A stretch of DNA of 64,000 bases from CATOSP01 sp965204715 (GTDB lineage: Bacteria; Chloroflexota; Dehalococcoidia; Lucifugimonadales; UBA3495). The position numbers and the translations under genes were made by a program. The stretch covers positions 1,674,001 through 1,738,000 of the forward strand of contig OZ242009.1 in assembly GCA_965204715.1 (NCBI GenBank). Direction: 5' to 3'. Shown piece by piece: positions 33,030-40,938 of this stretch (position 1 is its first letter; every line of letters starts with the position of its first letter). The notes under the pieces were generated by a model. It did no database searches. It was not told where the DNA came from and saw only the letters and a program-made list of their open reading frames with translations.

Positions 33030-33377
33030 CTAGCGGTAGAGGGGCTTGAAGAAGCTATGAAGGTAGTTGCGCTGGTGCGCCCAGGAGTGGGCGCGCTTGA
33101 CTACTGCATCGGGGATGGCTTCGGCTCGGCGGTGGGTGATGCGCATAGTCTCGTAGCGGCTGAGTTCCGGAGGCGCGTCGGCAGTGAAAATCACCTCGCA
33201 CTCCTGCGCTTCCAGGAAAATCTTCAGCCCGGTGTAACCCTTGGGCCGCGTGTTGGGTGTCTGGTAGATGTAAAGCTCGGTGCAGCCCAGCAGTTCTTCG
33301 ACGTGGTCCACACCGGTACCGCGTCCGCCGCCCTGGCGTCGCTGCCGCCGGTTCACCCCGAAATTTCCAAGGCTCAT
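33030..33377 (-). CDS. Hypothetical protein
   Basis: A 115-residue open frame with protein-like composition: 'CTELYIYQTPNTRPKGYTGL', 'AQECEVIFTADAPPELSRY' and a basic end 'SWAHQRNYLHSFFKPLYR'. No family is recognised. A longer frame on the plus strand overlaps it (32988-33563), but that has weaker composition and a long low-complexity basic tail. The call rests on composition alone. The rest of 33378-33663 shows nothing clear. Confidence 0.4.
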   Translation of the reverse strand: MSLGNFGVNRRQRRQGGGRGTGVDHVEELLGCTELYIYQTPNTRPKGYTGLKIFLEAQECEVIFTADAPPELSRYETMRITHRRAEAIPDAVVKRAHSWAHQRNYLHSFFKPLYR

Positions 33378-33663
33378 GTCTTACGGCCTGCCTTTGGTTT
33401 CCGCCGGGCTTCCCGTGTCAAGCCTGGGTTGCACACGGGCAGTCATCCAATGCCTGACCGGCCAGCTATGGAGTGGAGACTCCCCGATTGTAGCAGAGGG
33501 GCCTTTTTCGGACAATTCACCTCGACCGTTCGCCTTAGTTTCACGGCCCGCTGGGTGATATAATCGGCGCGTTTCGGGGAACTGTGCCTTCCAACCGAAC
33601 GTAAATGCCCCTTTGCTAATACCCAAGCGTGGAGTGTTGAGGGCGGCAACCCTGCCAACATCT

Positions 33664-34272
33664 ATGGACCGAGTACTCCGAGAGTTGCTGGAAGCAATCG
33701 TCCTTGCGGCGATCATCTTCCTGCTGATTCATTCCAGCGTCCGCAACTTCAAGGTGGAAGGCTCCAGCATGGACCCGACACTGGAGTCGGGCCAGCATCT
33801 CATCGTCAACAAGCTCGTGTATTTCCAATTGGATATGGACCGTCTCTCCCGAATCATACCCTTCTGGCAGTCCGACACCGCCGACGTCCGGTACGCTATC
33901 CATCCCCCCGAGCGGGGGGACGTAATCGTCTTCCACTTCCCCAGAGACACCAGCAAGGACTTCGTGAAGCGGGTTATCGGACTGCCGGGGGAACTGGTGG
34001 AAATCCGCCACGGAGAAGTCTACATCGACGGCCGGCTACTGCAAGAACCCTACCTCAGCCACATCGACTCCTCGCGCGTCTCCCCAACTCTCCTTGATGA
34101 AAAGGAGTACTTCGTCCTCGGCGACAATCGGCGAACCAGTAACGACTCCCGGGTCTGGGGCCCGGTGCCAGAGTCCCACGTACTGGGTAAGGTATGGCTG
34201 GTCTACTGGCCTTTCTCCGATATGCGCCTGGTCAGCGACATAGGGGAACTCGTTCCCCCCATACCCCACTAA
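33664..34272 (+). CDS. lepB: Signal peptidase I
   Basis: A 202-residue type I signal peptidase with one N-terminal membrane helix (about 8-25), catalytic S35 in 'VEGSSMDPTL' and the base K102 in 'DFVKRVIGLPGE', then 'EYFVLGDNRRTSNDSRVWG' (box E). It cuts signal peptides from exported proteins on the outer face of the membrane. ATG 33664 is preferred because it lies just before the helix; TTG 33613 would add 17 residues. It is a housekeeping gene; the giant secreted protein at 52576 is a likely substrate. Confidence 0.92.
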   Translation: MDRVLRELLEAIVLAAIIFLLIHSSVRNFKVEGSSMDPTLESGQHLIVNKLVYFQLDMDRLSRIIPFWQSDTADVRYAIHPPERGDVIVFHFPRDTSKDFVKRVIGLPGELVEIRHGEVYIDGRLLQEPYLSHIDSSRVSPTLLDEKEYFVLGDNRRTSNDSRVWGPVPESHVLGKVWLVYWPFSDMRLVSDIGELVPPIPH

Positions 34273-34323
34273 ACATCCCCTGGCTGGTGGCTTTGTGCCG
34301 TCCGGCCGGGTCCGGTCTACGCT

Positions 34324-34647
34324 CTACTCATTGGCCGGGCCGACCAGCACGTCATCGCCTTCAATACTGACCCGGTAGGTCTTCAGGTTTTCGTCCGCGG
34401 GAGGGGTCAGCACCTCGCCGGTGGTAACGTTGAAAGCCGCTCCGTGCAGAGGACACTCGATTTCCTCGCCGCTCAGGTCGCCCTCCGACAGGCTGGCCAA
34501 TGCGTGGGTGCAGGTATCGTCGCAGGCGTAGATCGTCCCATCGACGTTCACCAGCAGAACCGGCTCCGCTCCTACTTCGACCGCCTTCATATCCCCAGGG
34601 CCCAATTCCCCCACATCGGCAACCTTCACAAAGCCTTCTTCGGCCAT
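34324..34647 (-). CDS. Rieske-type ferredoxin
   Basis: A 107-residue Rieske [2Fe-2S] protein with C46-x-H48 (CTHALASL) and C65-x2-H68 (CPLHGAAF) ligands, the size of the stand-alone ferredoxins that feed non-heme iron dioxygenases. Start ATG follows AAGGAGGAG. No oxygenase gene is adjacent, so the partner is elsewhere. Cytoplasmic electron carrier. Convergent with lepB (51-nt gap). Confidence 0.9.
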   Translation of the reverse strand: MAEEGFVKVADVGELGPGDMKAVEVGAEPVLLVNVDGTIYACDDTCTHALASLSEGDLSGEEIECPLHGAAFNVTTGEVLTPPADENLKTYRVSIEGDDVLVGPANE

Positions 34648-34785
34648 AATCTCCTCCTTGCTGACTCATATCAGGGGCACGCTCAGTCCCAGGAGCCAAG
34701 ACCCCAAATCAAGCGGGGTACATTATATGGCACGGTTCCCGGCAATGAAAAGCGCGGGGATGCCCGGGGCACGGGTAAACCCCGG

Positions 34786-34815
34786 TGGACACTGCAAACG
34801 GGCAATGCCTATAAT
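34786..34815 (+). promoter_or_regulatory. Sigma-70 type promoter for tRNA-Ser
   Basis: -35 TGGACA (34786-34791), 18-bp spacer, -10 TATAAT (34810-34815), 90 bp before the tRNA. The placement and near-consensus hexamers support a tRNA promoter. Confidence 0.5.
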
Positions 34816-34904
34816 GGAAAGCGGCGGTCTACAGGACTATGGTCTGACCGGCAGCGTCCACAATGCCGGGGGCGTGACCAGTCCACCCACAGACCGGCCG
34901 CAGC

Positions 34905-34993
34905 GGAGAGGTGCCGGAGTGGACGAACGGGCGCGACTGGAAATCGCGTAGGGGCCTTGCTTCTCGCGGGTTCGAATCCCGCCCTCTCCGCCA
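34905..34993 (+). tRNA. tRNA-Ser (GGA)
   Basis: Acceptor GGAGAGG (34905-34911) pairs with CCTCTCC (34983-34989), discriminator G, and an encoded CCA (34991-34993). The anticodon stem CGCGA/TCGCG encloses CTGGAAA, anticodon GGA at 34939-34941. A long class II variable arm precedes the T arm GCGGG-TTCGAAT-CCCGC. All point to serine, reading UCC and UCU codons. Confidence 0.95.
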
Positions 34994-35061
34994 GAACTAC
35001 CCCAAATCCTCTGATTGCCGTCTCAACACTCCCGTAAGCACGCCTATTCGAGTATCAATGG

Positions 35062-35598
35062 ATGATATTGCCCGGACTACCCTGCATCGTGTGGCGGAGA
35101 GGATATATCCAGAATAGCGACGGCACTCAGACGCTCCGACACGATGTGTCGGATAATCCCAATCCCGCGATGGTTGATGCAAAGGCTGAGTTGCTATTAG
35201 ACCCAGGGGCCGACGCTCACGCCAAGGATGTCAATGGCAATACACCGTGTAAACTGGCCAGGGAGGGGGAGGGGTTCTTCTTTCGACACTCAGTTCGTCA
35301 ACCGCTTGTGCCCCACTTAGCACTCTATTTATCTGAATCTTTGCTGGCCGAGCTTCATGTACAGCCAAAGGACCAGGGAGAAGTCATACGGGCCGGAGAA
35401 GAAACAACGACGCTATGGGACATTGGACAGGTTAACATACGCATTGTGGATGCTCCACAGGTCTGGGCTTGTCCAGTTTATTTCTGCCCCGTGGAAGGAT
35501 ATCTGTTGGGCGCTACTACGCTGGAGATATTCGGGCTCATGGTGGACCCCGGAGGGGACGGTTTAGTCAAAAGGGTGATTGGGGCCAGACCTATATAG
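35062..35598 (+). pseudogene. Chimeric remnant: ankyrin repeat fused to an aspartic-protease C-terminal half (copy A)
   Basis: The open frame joins two unrelated pieces. Residues about 42-65 ('AELLLDPGADAHAKDVNGNT') are one ankyrin repeat, and residues from about 93 ('LLAELHVQPKDQGEVIRAGE') are the C-terminal half of a clan AA aspartic protease. The protease start with its DTGS catalytic motif is absent; upstream DNA only faintly resembles the intact copy at 36032. The protease part is about 96 percent identical to the copy at 36142. It is best read as a rearranged remnant, though the frame is open. The 60 bp after the tRNA and this ORF start show no other gene. Confidence 0.65.
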
Positions 35599-35893
35599 AT
35601 GAGACTGCTGGCATCGAGATAGACCAGGCCGGAAGGAGGAAGGGTCACCGGTCCCACGACGCCCGCTCTTCCACGATGTAGTCATCAACTTCCTTTGCAG
35701 TCTTGAAGAGGCGTTGCACTGGCCCCGCAGAGATAATCTGCCAAGCCGAACGAGCCGATGGCATCGGAGTCGGCGATATTACCACATCCACCGTCCGGCC
35801 CGCCTCCGACTCCGGGTTGACAATCTCCACCTTGCCGCCCGGCAATACCGTTGTTCTTACGTGCAGCGCTTTCTGCATATTTTCGCCTTCCAT
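35337..35893. repeat. Direct repeat unit, copy A (protease 3' half plus antitoxin)
   Basis: This 557-bp unit is repeated with few changes at 36142-36271 plus 37734-38084, where it is interrupted by the IS66-type element. The shared boundary at the right is the first ATG codon of the antitoxin frame; at the left it is the 'ATCTTTGCTGGCC' of the protease gene. Copy B has lost 76 bp inside the antitoxin. Confidence 0.8.
35645..35878 (-). CDS. Antitoxin-like protein (DUF2281/VapB-type)
   Basis: A 77-residue protein starting 'MQKALHVRTTVLPGGKVEIV', followed by 'NPESEAGRTVDVVI', a layout like small antitoxins of the DUF2281/AbrB-like type. The C-terminal 'LFKTAKEVDDYIVEERASWD' helix is typical of the toxin-binding end. 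ATG 35878 is preferred over 35893, as GGAAGG lies 7 nt upstream. No toxin gene follows; it is convergent with the protease remnant. A decayed second copy lies at 37912-38084. Solitary antitoxins of this type are frequent in Chloroflexota and Cyanobacteria. Confidence 0.65.
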   Translation of the reverse strand: MQKALHVRTTVLPGGKVEIVNPESEAGRTVDVVISPTPMPSARSAWQIISAGPVQRLFKTAKEVDDYIVEERASWDR

Positions 35894-36031
35894 ACTGCAG
35901 GAGTTACGCCCTTTGCGATAGTCTTGTCCCTGGCCTCTTGGTCACTTGATATTTTGCTATGGAATGTAGTGTGGCGCCTCGCTTTGTCGTGAGGATATAC
36001 TTACCGTACTACTACCGAGAGAGGCGCCTGA

Positions 36032-36271
36032 ATGGGACTCGTATATGTCGACATCCAGGTAGGCAATGAGGGCGGAGGGGATATGGTGAACGTGCCCGAT
36101 GTGCTTGTCGATACCGGTTCCGCCCATACTGTTTTACCTGCATCTTTGCTGGCCGAGCTTCATGTACAGCCAAAGGACCAGGGAGAGGTCATACGGGCCG
36201 GAGAAGAAACAACCACGCTATGGGACATTGGACAGGTTAACATACGCATTGTGGATGCTCCACAGGTCTGG
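36032..36271 (+). pseudogene. Clan AA (retropepsin-like) aspartic protease, 5' part, cut by an IS66-type element (copy B)
   Basis: The first 80 residues of a small aspartic protease, with 'VDIQVGNEGGGDMVNV' and the catalytic motif VDTGSAHT. The last in-gene codons read '...IVDAPQVW'. The gene goes on at 37734-37865 ('ACPVYFCPVEEYLLGATTLE...'). Removing the IS and one 8-bp duplicate gives a 123-residue protein in one frame. With the IS in place translation stops 5 codons past the junction, at 36287-36289, losing the C-terminal strands. Such single-domain proteases work as dimers; the substrate is unknown. Confidence 0.85.
36264..36271. repeat. 8-bp target-site duplication of IS66-type element, left
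   Basis: AGGTCTGG, identical to 37726-37733, directly before the GTAACTGTTCAG end of the element. Confidence 0.9.
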
Positions 36272-37725
36272 GTAACTGTTCAGACTTGATGAGGCGAATT
36301 TACCGGGCCGGCGGTTCTACGATTCCGCTGAAAGACACTGGCGCCGGTGGGCTGGCTGTGGCATAAAAGGACAATGGAAACAGGACTGGACCTGACCAAG
36401 GCAAGCCGGGAAACCCTGCTGGCAGTCATTGCCGAACAACAGGGGATCATCACCGAACTGAGCCAGCGGGTGGAGGGCTTGGAAGCCCGGTTGTCCGGTG
36501 GCGGGCCGGGGGCCAGGATGCCGGGGCATAAGCCTGCTGCCAGGCGCAAGAAGCCGGCGGCGGACGAAAAGAAGCCGCGAAAGAAGCGGCCCCACGGCTT
36601 CGCCCGGTTGCGGATGGAACCCACCGGGCGGGTGGTCCACGCCCCGGAGTATTGCCCCGAATGCCATACCGCTCTCGCCGGGGGCTGGGTGCAGCGGACC
36701 CGGGAAGTCATAGACATTCCGGCAGCCCCGGCGGAAGTCACAGAGCATGTATTCATAGCCCGGACCTGTCCGTTGTGCCGGAAGCGGCGGCTGCCCCAGG
36801 ACCCTCTGCAAGGTCTGGCCGCGGGCCGCCAACGCCTTGGAACCAATCTGGTGAGCCTGATGGTGACCCTGCGGGAAGAGGGACGGCTGCCCCTGAGGAC
36901 CATCCAATGGTATCTGCGGGTGTTCCATCAGTTGCAACTGAGCGTTGGGGCCATCGTCCGGGCGGTCCAGCAGGTTGCCCGGCAGGGAGGACCGGAAGTG
37001 GGCCAGGTCCTGGAGCGCATCCGTTCCAGCCCGGTGGTTCACGCCGATGAGACGGGTTGGCGGGAGAACGGGAAAAACGGCTACGTCTGGACTTTCAGCA
37101 CGCCCAAGGAGCGGTTCTTCCTGCGCCGGGGCCGGGGCGGGGAGGTGGTGGACGAGGTCCTGGGCGAGTCCTTCGAAGGGATTCTGGTGAGTGACTTCTA
37201 CGCAGCTTACCACCACCACCCCGGACTCAAACAGAGATGTTGGGTCCACCTGCTGCGGGACATTCACACGCTGAAGGAATTGCACCCGGAAGACGGCGGG
37301 CTGGCCCGGTGGGCAAAGGGGGTAAAGAAGCTCTACGCCAAGGCCCGGGCGTGGGCTGCTGCGGGAAGGCGGCCACCGTCACGCGGGCAGTTGGTCTTGG
37401 AGCAGCGGCTGCTGGCGCTGTGCCTGCCTTTTCTGGAAGACCCGCTGGCGGTGCAAGCCAAGCTATGCCGGCGGATAGAACGGCACATCAAAGAACTGTT
37501 CGTCTTCGTATCGCATCCGGAGACGCCATCTGACAACAATGCCGCTGAACGGAGCCTGCGCCACCTGGTGATCAGCCGTAAAATCAGCGGCGGGACCCGC
37601 TCCCAACAGGGCAGCGACAGCAAAATGGTCCTGGCCTCCCTCTTTGGAACCTGGCGGGCCAAGGGCCTGAATCCCTTCCTCGAATGCCGCCAGTTGCTCA
37701 TTTCCCCTCAACCCTGAACAGTTAC
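36272..37725 (+). mobile_element. IS66-family insertion sequence (single-ORF type)
   Basis: A 1454-bp element with ends GTAACTGTTCAG (36272-36283) and CTGAACAGTTAC (37714-37725), a perfect 12-bp inverted repeat starting GTAA as in IS66, and an exact 8-bp target duplication. It has only the tnpC-like transposase gene, without the tnpA and tnpB accessory genes, like the ISBst12 group. Inserted in the aspartic-protease gene. Confidence 0.93.
36374..37717 (+). CDS. IS66-family transposase (TnpC-like)
   Basis: A 447-residue IS66 transposase: N-terminal coiled coil (about 5-45), basic linker, zinc-binding 'CPECHTAL' and 'CPLCRKRR', and a DDE core with 'VVHADETGWR', 'GILVSDFYAAYHHHPGLKQRC' (second Asp; split by variation) and 'TPSDNNAAERSLRHLVISRK' (Glu). 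All catalytic parts are present, so the element may be active. ATG 36374 has AAAGGA upstream; the ORF opens 9 codons earlier. Confidence 0.93.
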   Translation: METGLDLTKASRETLLAVIAEQQGIITELSQRVEGLEARLSGGGPGARMPGHKPAARRKKPAADEKKPRKKRPHGFARLRMEPTGRVVHAPEYCPECHTALAGGWVQRTREVIDIPAAPAEVTEHVFIARTCPLCRKRRLPQDPLQGLAAGRQRLGTNLVSLMVTLREEGRLPLRTIQWYLRVFHQLQLSVGAIVRAVQQVARQGGPEVGQVLERIRSSPVVHADETGWRENGKNGYVWTFSTPKERFFLRRGRGGEVVDEVLGESFEGILVSDFYAAYHHHPGLKQRCWVHLLRDIHTLKELHPEDGGLARWAKGVKKLYAKARAWAAAGRRPPSRGQLVLEQRLLALCLPFLEDPLAVQAKLCRRIERHIKELFVFVSHPETPSDNNAAERSLRHLVISRKISGGTRSQQGSDSKMVLASLFGTWRAKGLNPFLECRQLLISPQP

Positions 37726-37733
37726 AGGTCTGG
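37726..37733. repeat. 8-bp target-site duplication of IS66-type element, right
   Basis: AGGTCTGG, second copy, directly after the CTGAACAGTTAC end. Confidence 0.9.
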
Positions 37734-37865
37734 GCTTGTCCGGTTTATTTCTGCCCCGTGGAAGAATATCTGTTGGGCGCTACTACGCTGGAGATATTCG
37801 GGCTCATGGTGGACCCCGGAGGGGACGGTTTAGTCAAAAGGGTGATTAGGGCCAGACCTATATAG
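37734..37865 (+). pseudogene. Clan AA aspartic protease, 3' part (copy B)
   Basis: The last 43 residues and stop of the protease whose 5' part ends at 36271. It reads on in frame from TGG as 'ACPVYFCPVEEYLLGATTLE', then 'IFGLMVDPGGDGLVKR', nearly identical to copy A at 35467-35598. Confidence 0.85.
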
Positions 37866-37911
37866 ATGAGACCGCTGGCATCGAGATAGACCAGGCCGGA
37901 AGGAGGGAGGG

Positions 37912-38084
37912 TCAGCGGTCCCATGACGCTTTCTCTTCCGCCAGGTACGCCTTCACCCCCTCGGCTGTCTGGAGCAGGCGGCGTTCTGGCCCGCCTCCAA
38001 CTCCGGGTTGACAATCTCCACCTTGCCGCCTGGCAGTACCGTTGTTCTTGCGCGTAGCGCTTTCTGCATATTTTCACCTTCCAT
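37912..38084 (-). pseudogene. Antitoxin-like gene, copy B, internal deletion
   Basis: Matches the antitoxin at 35645 at both ends ('ALRARTTVLPGGKVEIVNPE' at the start and, in another frame, 'LLQTAEGVKAYLAEEKASWD' at the end) but lacks 76 bp in the middle. The deletion joins GGCGGGCC to a GCGGGGCC-like site, a short-homology event, and shifts the frame to an early stop. Its first ATG (38084) directly abuts the methylase stop codon (TAA-ATG). Confidence 0.8.
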
Positions 38085-40910
38085 TTACAACCGCCGGTTG
38101 GACACCACCGGCTCCGTGGCCAATAAAGTCCGGAGCGTCCCCAGGTCCGGAAGGCCCAGGATTCGGGAGATGCCGTCGTCCAGGGAGCGGCGGGACGGGC
38201 AGCCGGCCATGCCGGGCAGCCGCTCGAACTCCGCATCCGCCATATCATCGAACAGGTCCGACATTGCCTGAAGCTGCGCCGGTGACAGTTGGCGTACATC
38301 AAGCACTGGCAACTCTTCCAGATCCGCCTTCTTCATGGCGACCCAACCTCCCTCAGTGCTGGTCCGCTGGGCCAGAATGGTCAACAGCCCCAAGCTGGAG
38401 TTCAACCAGACCGCGACTGCTTTTTCTATTGCCGGGTCCTCCACTCTGACAGGCCACCATACGTTTGACAGGACTCTCGTATCGGAGCGCATAGCGACAA
38501 CCCGAGCAGTATCGAGCCTCAGCCTTTCCGAAACCAGGAGACAGCTTGACTGCTGCCATAGGTGGTCGCCATAACCGGGCCGTTGTCCACCTCTTGGACT
38601 TGTCAAAGGCGACAAGTAGGAATCGGGAGAACAAGTCAGGCTCTTACGCTGCTCGGTATCGTGTCCTTCAACCATCGGATAGGCCGTAACAGAATTGGTC
38701 CGGTCAAACCCATCAACGAGCCTGCGCCGGTCAGGACCAACCTGACCGATTTGGTCCAATCTACACAGCGGAACATTGGCGGTCTCTCCCCGTCCGGGAA
38801 CCCACAACTCCCCATCATCCAGCAACCGGACCGCGCTGCGAATCAGGTCGGCCCGCGCGAACTGCACTCCGGGCCACTTCTTACCGGCAAAGGCCGCTTC
38901 CGGGACCGCCAACACTTCGCCCACGTGGCGGCCGTCAACTTCCAGCAATGCCGTGCCGCTGCCCTCAAAGTCGGCCGGTGTAGCGGCGTTAATGGCCTGC
39001 GCCACCCGGTGAGCGTCCAACACTCCGTCCGGGTTCTGCCAGAGATTGACGAAGGTGGTGCGGTGTTCCGTGGATCCCGCACCGTCCGGGCGGCGCGTGG
39101 CCACCAGCAGGGCCTCCGAAAGGTCGGTGCTGTCCGAGAAGTTCCAGCGCAGCGGGTCGTGGGACGAAACCACCATATCAAGGGTGAAGTCCCGCTCAAT
39201 GAGGGAGCGTGTCTGACTCCAGGCCGGGCCGGTGCATACCGTGGCGGGAAGCACCAGGGCAAGACGGCCTTCCCCAGGCCGCAGCTTGGGCGCTGCCGCC
39301 GCGACGAAGGCTGCGCCAAGTCCGGCGGTGGCCGACGCCTGCCGCGACTTCAGGCGGCGCGACAGTTCGGACTGAAGTTTCCGCCGCTCCGCCGCGGGCA
39401 GGCTGCCGAACAGCAGGTTGCCGCCCACGGAACGGGTGAAGGGCGGGTTCATAATCGCCAGGTCCAGGTCCGGCAGGGTGGCGGTGACGCCCTCTTCCGC
39501 GCCCCTGGAACCCCCGCCGGACACCCTGGCGGCGTCCCTGGTCGCCACTCCCGTGTTGTCGGCGGACAGGGCAAATTGGACCGCCGCCTCGCTCTCCCCA
39601 AGAAAATCCAGGGAGCCGAGGGAAATGTTGGAGCCCTCCGACCCCAGGGGCATTACGTACAGGTTCATGCGGTCGAACTGGATGTCCGGGTTGAGCATGG
39701 CCAGGCTGGTGGCGGCGAAGTGTACGGCGGACAACTGCACATCGTAGCCGTGTAATGCCTGTTCCACCATCGCCTTGTGCAAACTGGGCGAGTCCTGCCC
39801 CCCTGCGTCGGCGTGAAGGCGTTCCGCTTCGGCTGCCACCGCCATCAGCAGCGTTCCGGTGCCGCAGGCCAGGTCCGCCACGTTCAGGGATGCCGGAAAT
39901 TCATGGTCGCTCCAGTCCACGCCCGGCGGCCAGTCGTGAAACACCAGCCGGGACAGGAGCGTAGCCGCGGGCACCGAGGTGTAGTAGGCGCCGGTGAACT
40001 TGGCGTCGGTCAACAGGGTGTGGAACAGCCGCCCGGACAGGTCGTGCCCTTCCAACCGGCGAGTGTCTTCCATCGCCTTGACGAGATGACCGATGACCGG
40101 TCCCTGGACTTCCCCCGGCCCATCGCCAAGAACGCCCAGGATGTCCGCGGCCAGCTCGAACACCGGCACATAGTCGATATTGTCACAGATGTCCCGCCAT
40201 GCCTGGCGAAGTTCCGAAATGCCCTGTCCCAAGGTTTCGCTCACGGTCGGAACGTCCTCGTTGGCTGCCGCCAGCCGGTCCTGGAAAGCGAGGGCATTGA
40301 AGAGCACCAGGCACCCGATGCGGAGGGCGGCGGCGCGGTCCTTTTCCTGGTCGGTGCTGGCGATGATGTCCGCGATGCGGCGGGATAATCGGGCGTGCTT
40401 TGCAACCTGGGTTGCCGCCTGTTCCAGGGCATACCCGACGGCGCCGGCCGCGGCGGCCACCCGGTCAACGCCTTCCAGTTCCAACGGGAGGGTCCGCAGA
40501 TTGTCGGCAAGCTCGGCCACCGACCCTGTCCGAACGCGAGCCGCCGGGACCGGACTGCCGCGTGAGCCATGTACCCACCAGCGGAGGTCGGTCGCGGCCT
40601 CCAGTCCGGCTTGCGTATCATCCTCCTGCCGGAGCCTGGCAGGGTAGAGAACGCCCGCCACGGCAAGAGCACCCGGAAAAGCGGCCAGGCGTTCATCAAG
40701 CTGGCTTTCGAGGAGGCCGACCGATTCCTCCCACTTGCATTCCAGGATGACCAGGTCGCCGCTTCTCAAGTCGGCGCGCACGTCCGGTATTCCCTCCCGG
40801 CTGCGCCGCTCGGCCCTAGCCGAGATTCCCCGGTTGCGGAGCAACTGGGCCAGGTGGACGTTGACGCCCTCTTCGCGGATTGTCTCAGATGCGTTCTGCC
40901 GAGTCGTCAT
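38085..40910 (-). CDS. N6-adenine DNA methylase with N-terminal PD-ExK-like motif
   Basis: A 941-residue protein. Residues 41-59 (IPDVRADLRS...LECKW) look like a PD-(D/E)xK nuclease motif (D43, E57-x-K59). The middle is an N6-adenine methyltransferase with 'FTGAYYTS' (305-312), motif I DLACGTGTLL (346-355) and motif IV NPPF (488-491). The C-terminal 300 residues resemble the target-recognition part of type IIG/type I-like enzymes. It probably methylates, and perhaps cuts, specific DNA sites as a single-chain restriction-modification or defence enzyme. No hsdS or hsdR gene is beside it. No good ribosome site is seen; it starts 28 nt after a CoA-transferase stop. Nuclease function is inference from a short motif. 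Confidence 0.82.
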   Translation of the reverse strand: MTTRQNASETIREEGVNVHLAQLLRNRGISARAERRSREGIPDVRADLRSGDLVILECKWEESVGLLESQLDERLAAFPGALAVAGVLYPARLRQEDDTQAGLEAATDLRWWVHGSRGSPVPAARVRTGSVAELADNLRTLPLELEGVDRVAAAAGAVGYALEQAATQVAKHARLSRRIADIIASTDQEKDRAAALRIGCLVLFNALAFQDRLAAANEDVPTVSETLGQGISELRQAWRDICDNIDYVPVFELAADILGVLGDGPGEVQGPVIGHLVKAMEDTRRLEGHDLSGRLFHTLLTDAKFTGAYYTSVPAATLLSRLVFHDWPPGVDWSDHEFPASLNVADLACGTGTLLMAVAAEAERLHADAGGQDSPSLHKAMVEQALHGYDVQLSAVHFAATSLAMLNPDIQFDRMNLYVMPLGSEGSNISLGSLDFLGESEAAVQFALSADNTGVATRDAARVSGGGSRGAEEGVTATLPDLDLAIMNPPFTRSVGGNLLFGSLPAAERRKLQSELSRRLKSRQASATAGLGAAFVAAAAPKLRPGEGRLALVLPATVCTGPAWSQTRSLIERDFTLDMVVSSHDPLRWNFSDSTDLSEALLVATRRPDGAGSTEHRTTFVNLWQNPDGVLDAHRVAQAINAATPADFEGSGTALLEVDGRHVGEVLAVPEAAFAGKKWPGVQFARADLIRSAVRLLDDGELWVPGRGETANVPLCRLDQIGQVGPDRRRLVDGFDRTNSVTAYPMVEGHDTEQRKSLTCSPDSYLSPLTSPRGGQRPGYGDHLWQQSSCLLVSERLRLDTARVVAMRSDTRVLSNVWWPVRVEDPAIEKAVAVWLNSSLGLLTILAQRTSTEGGWVAMKKADLEELPVLDVRQLSPAQLQAMSDLFDDMADAEFERLPGMAGCPSRRSLDDGISRILGLPDLGTLRTLLATEPVVSNRRL

Positions 40911-40938
40911 AGCAATTCATTCGCGCATCGGTAACGGC

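Noticed and set aside
34658..34951. 97-codon plus-strand frame over the tRNA-Ser region
   Set aside because: It overlaps the tRNA and its promoter and has no protein-like motif.
38562..39755. 397-codon plus-strand open frame
   Set aside because: Antisense to the methylase; composition is Arg/Gly/Gln-rich and without motif.
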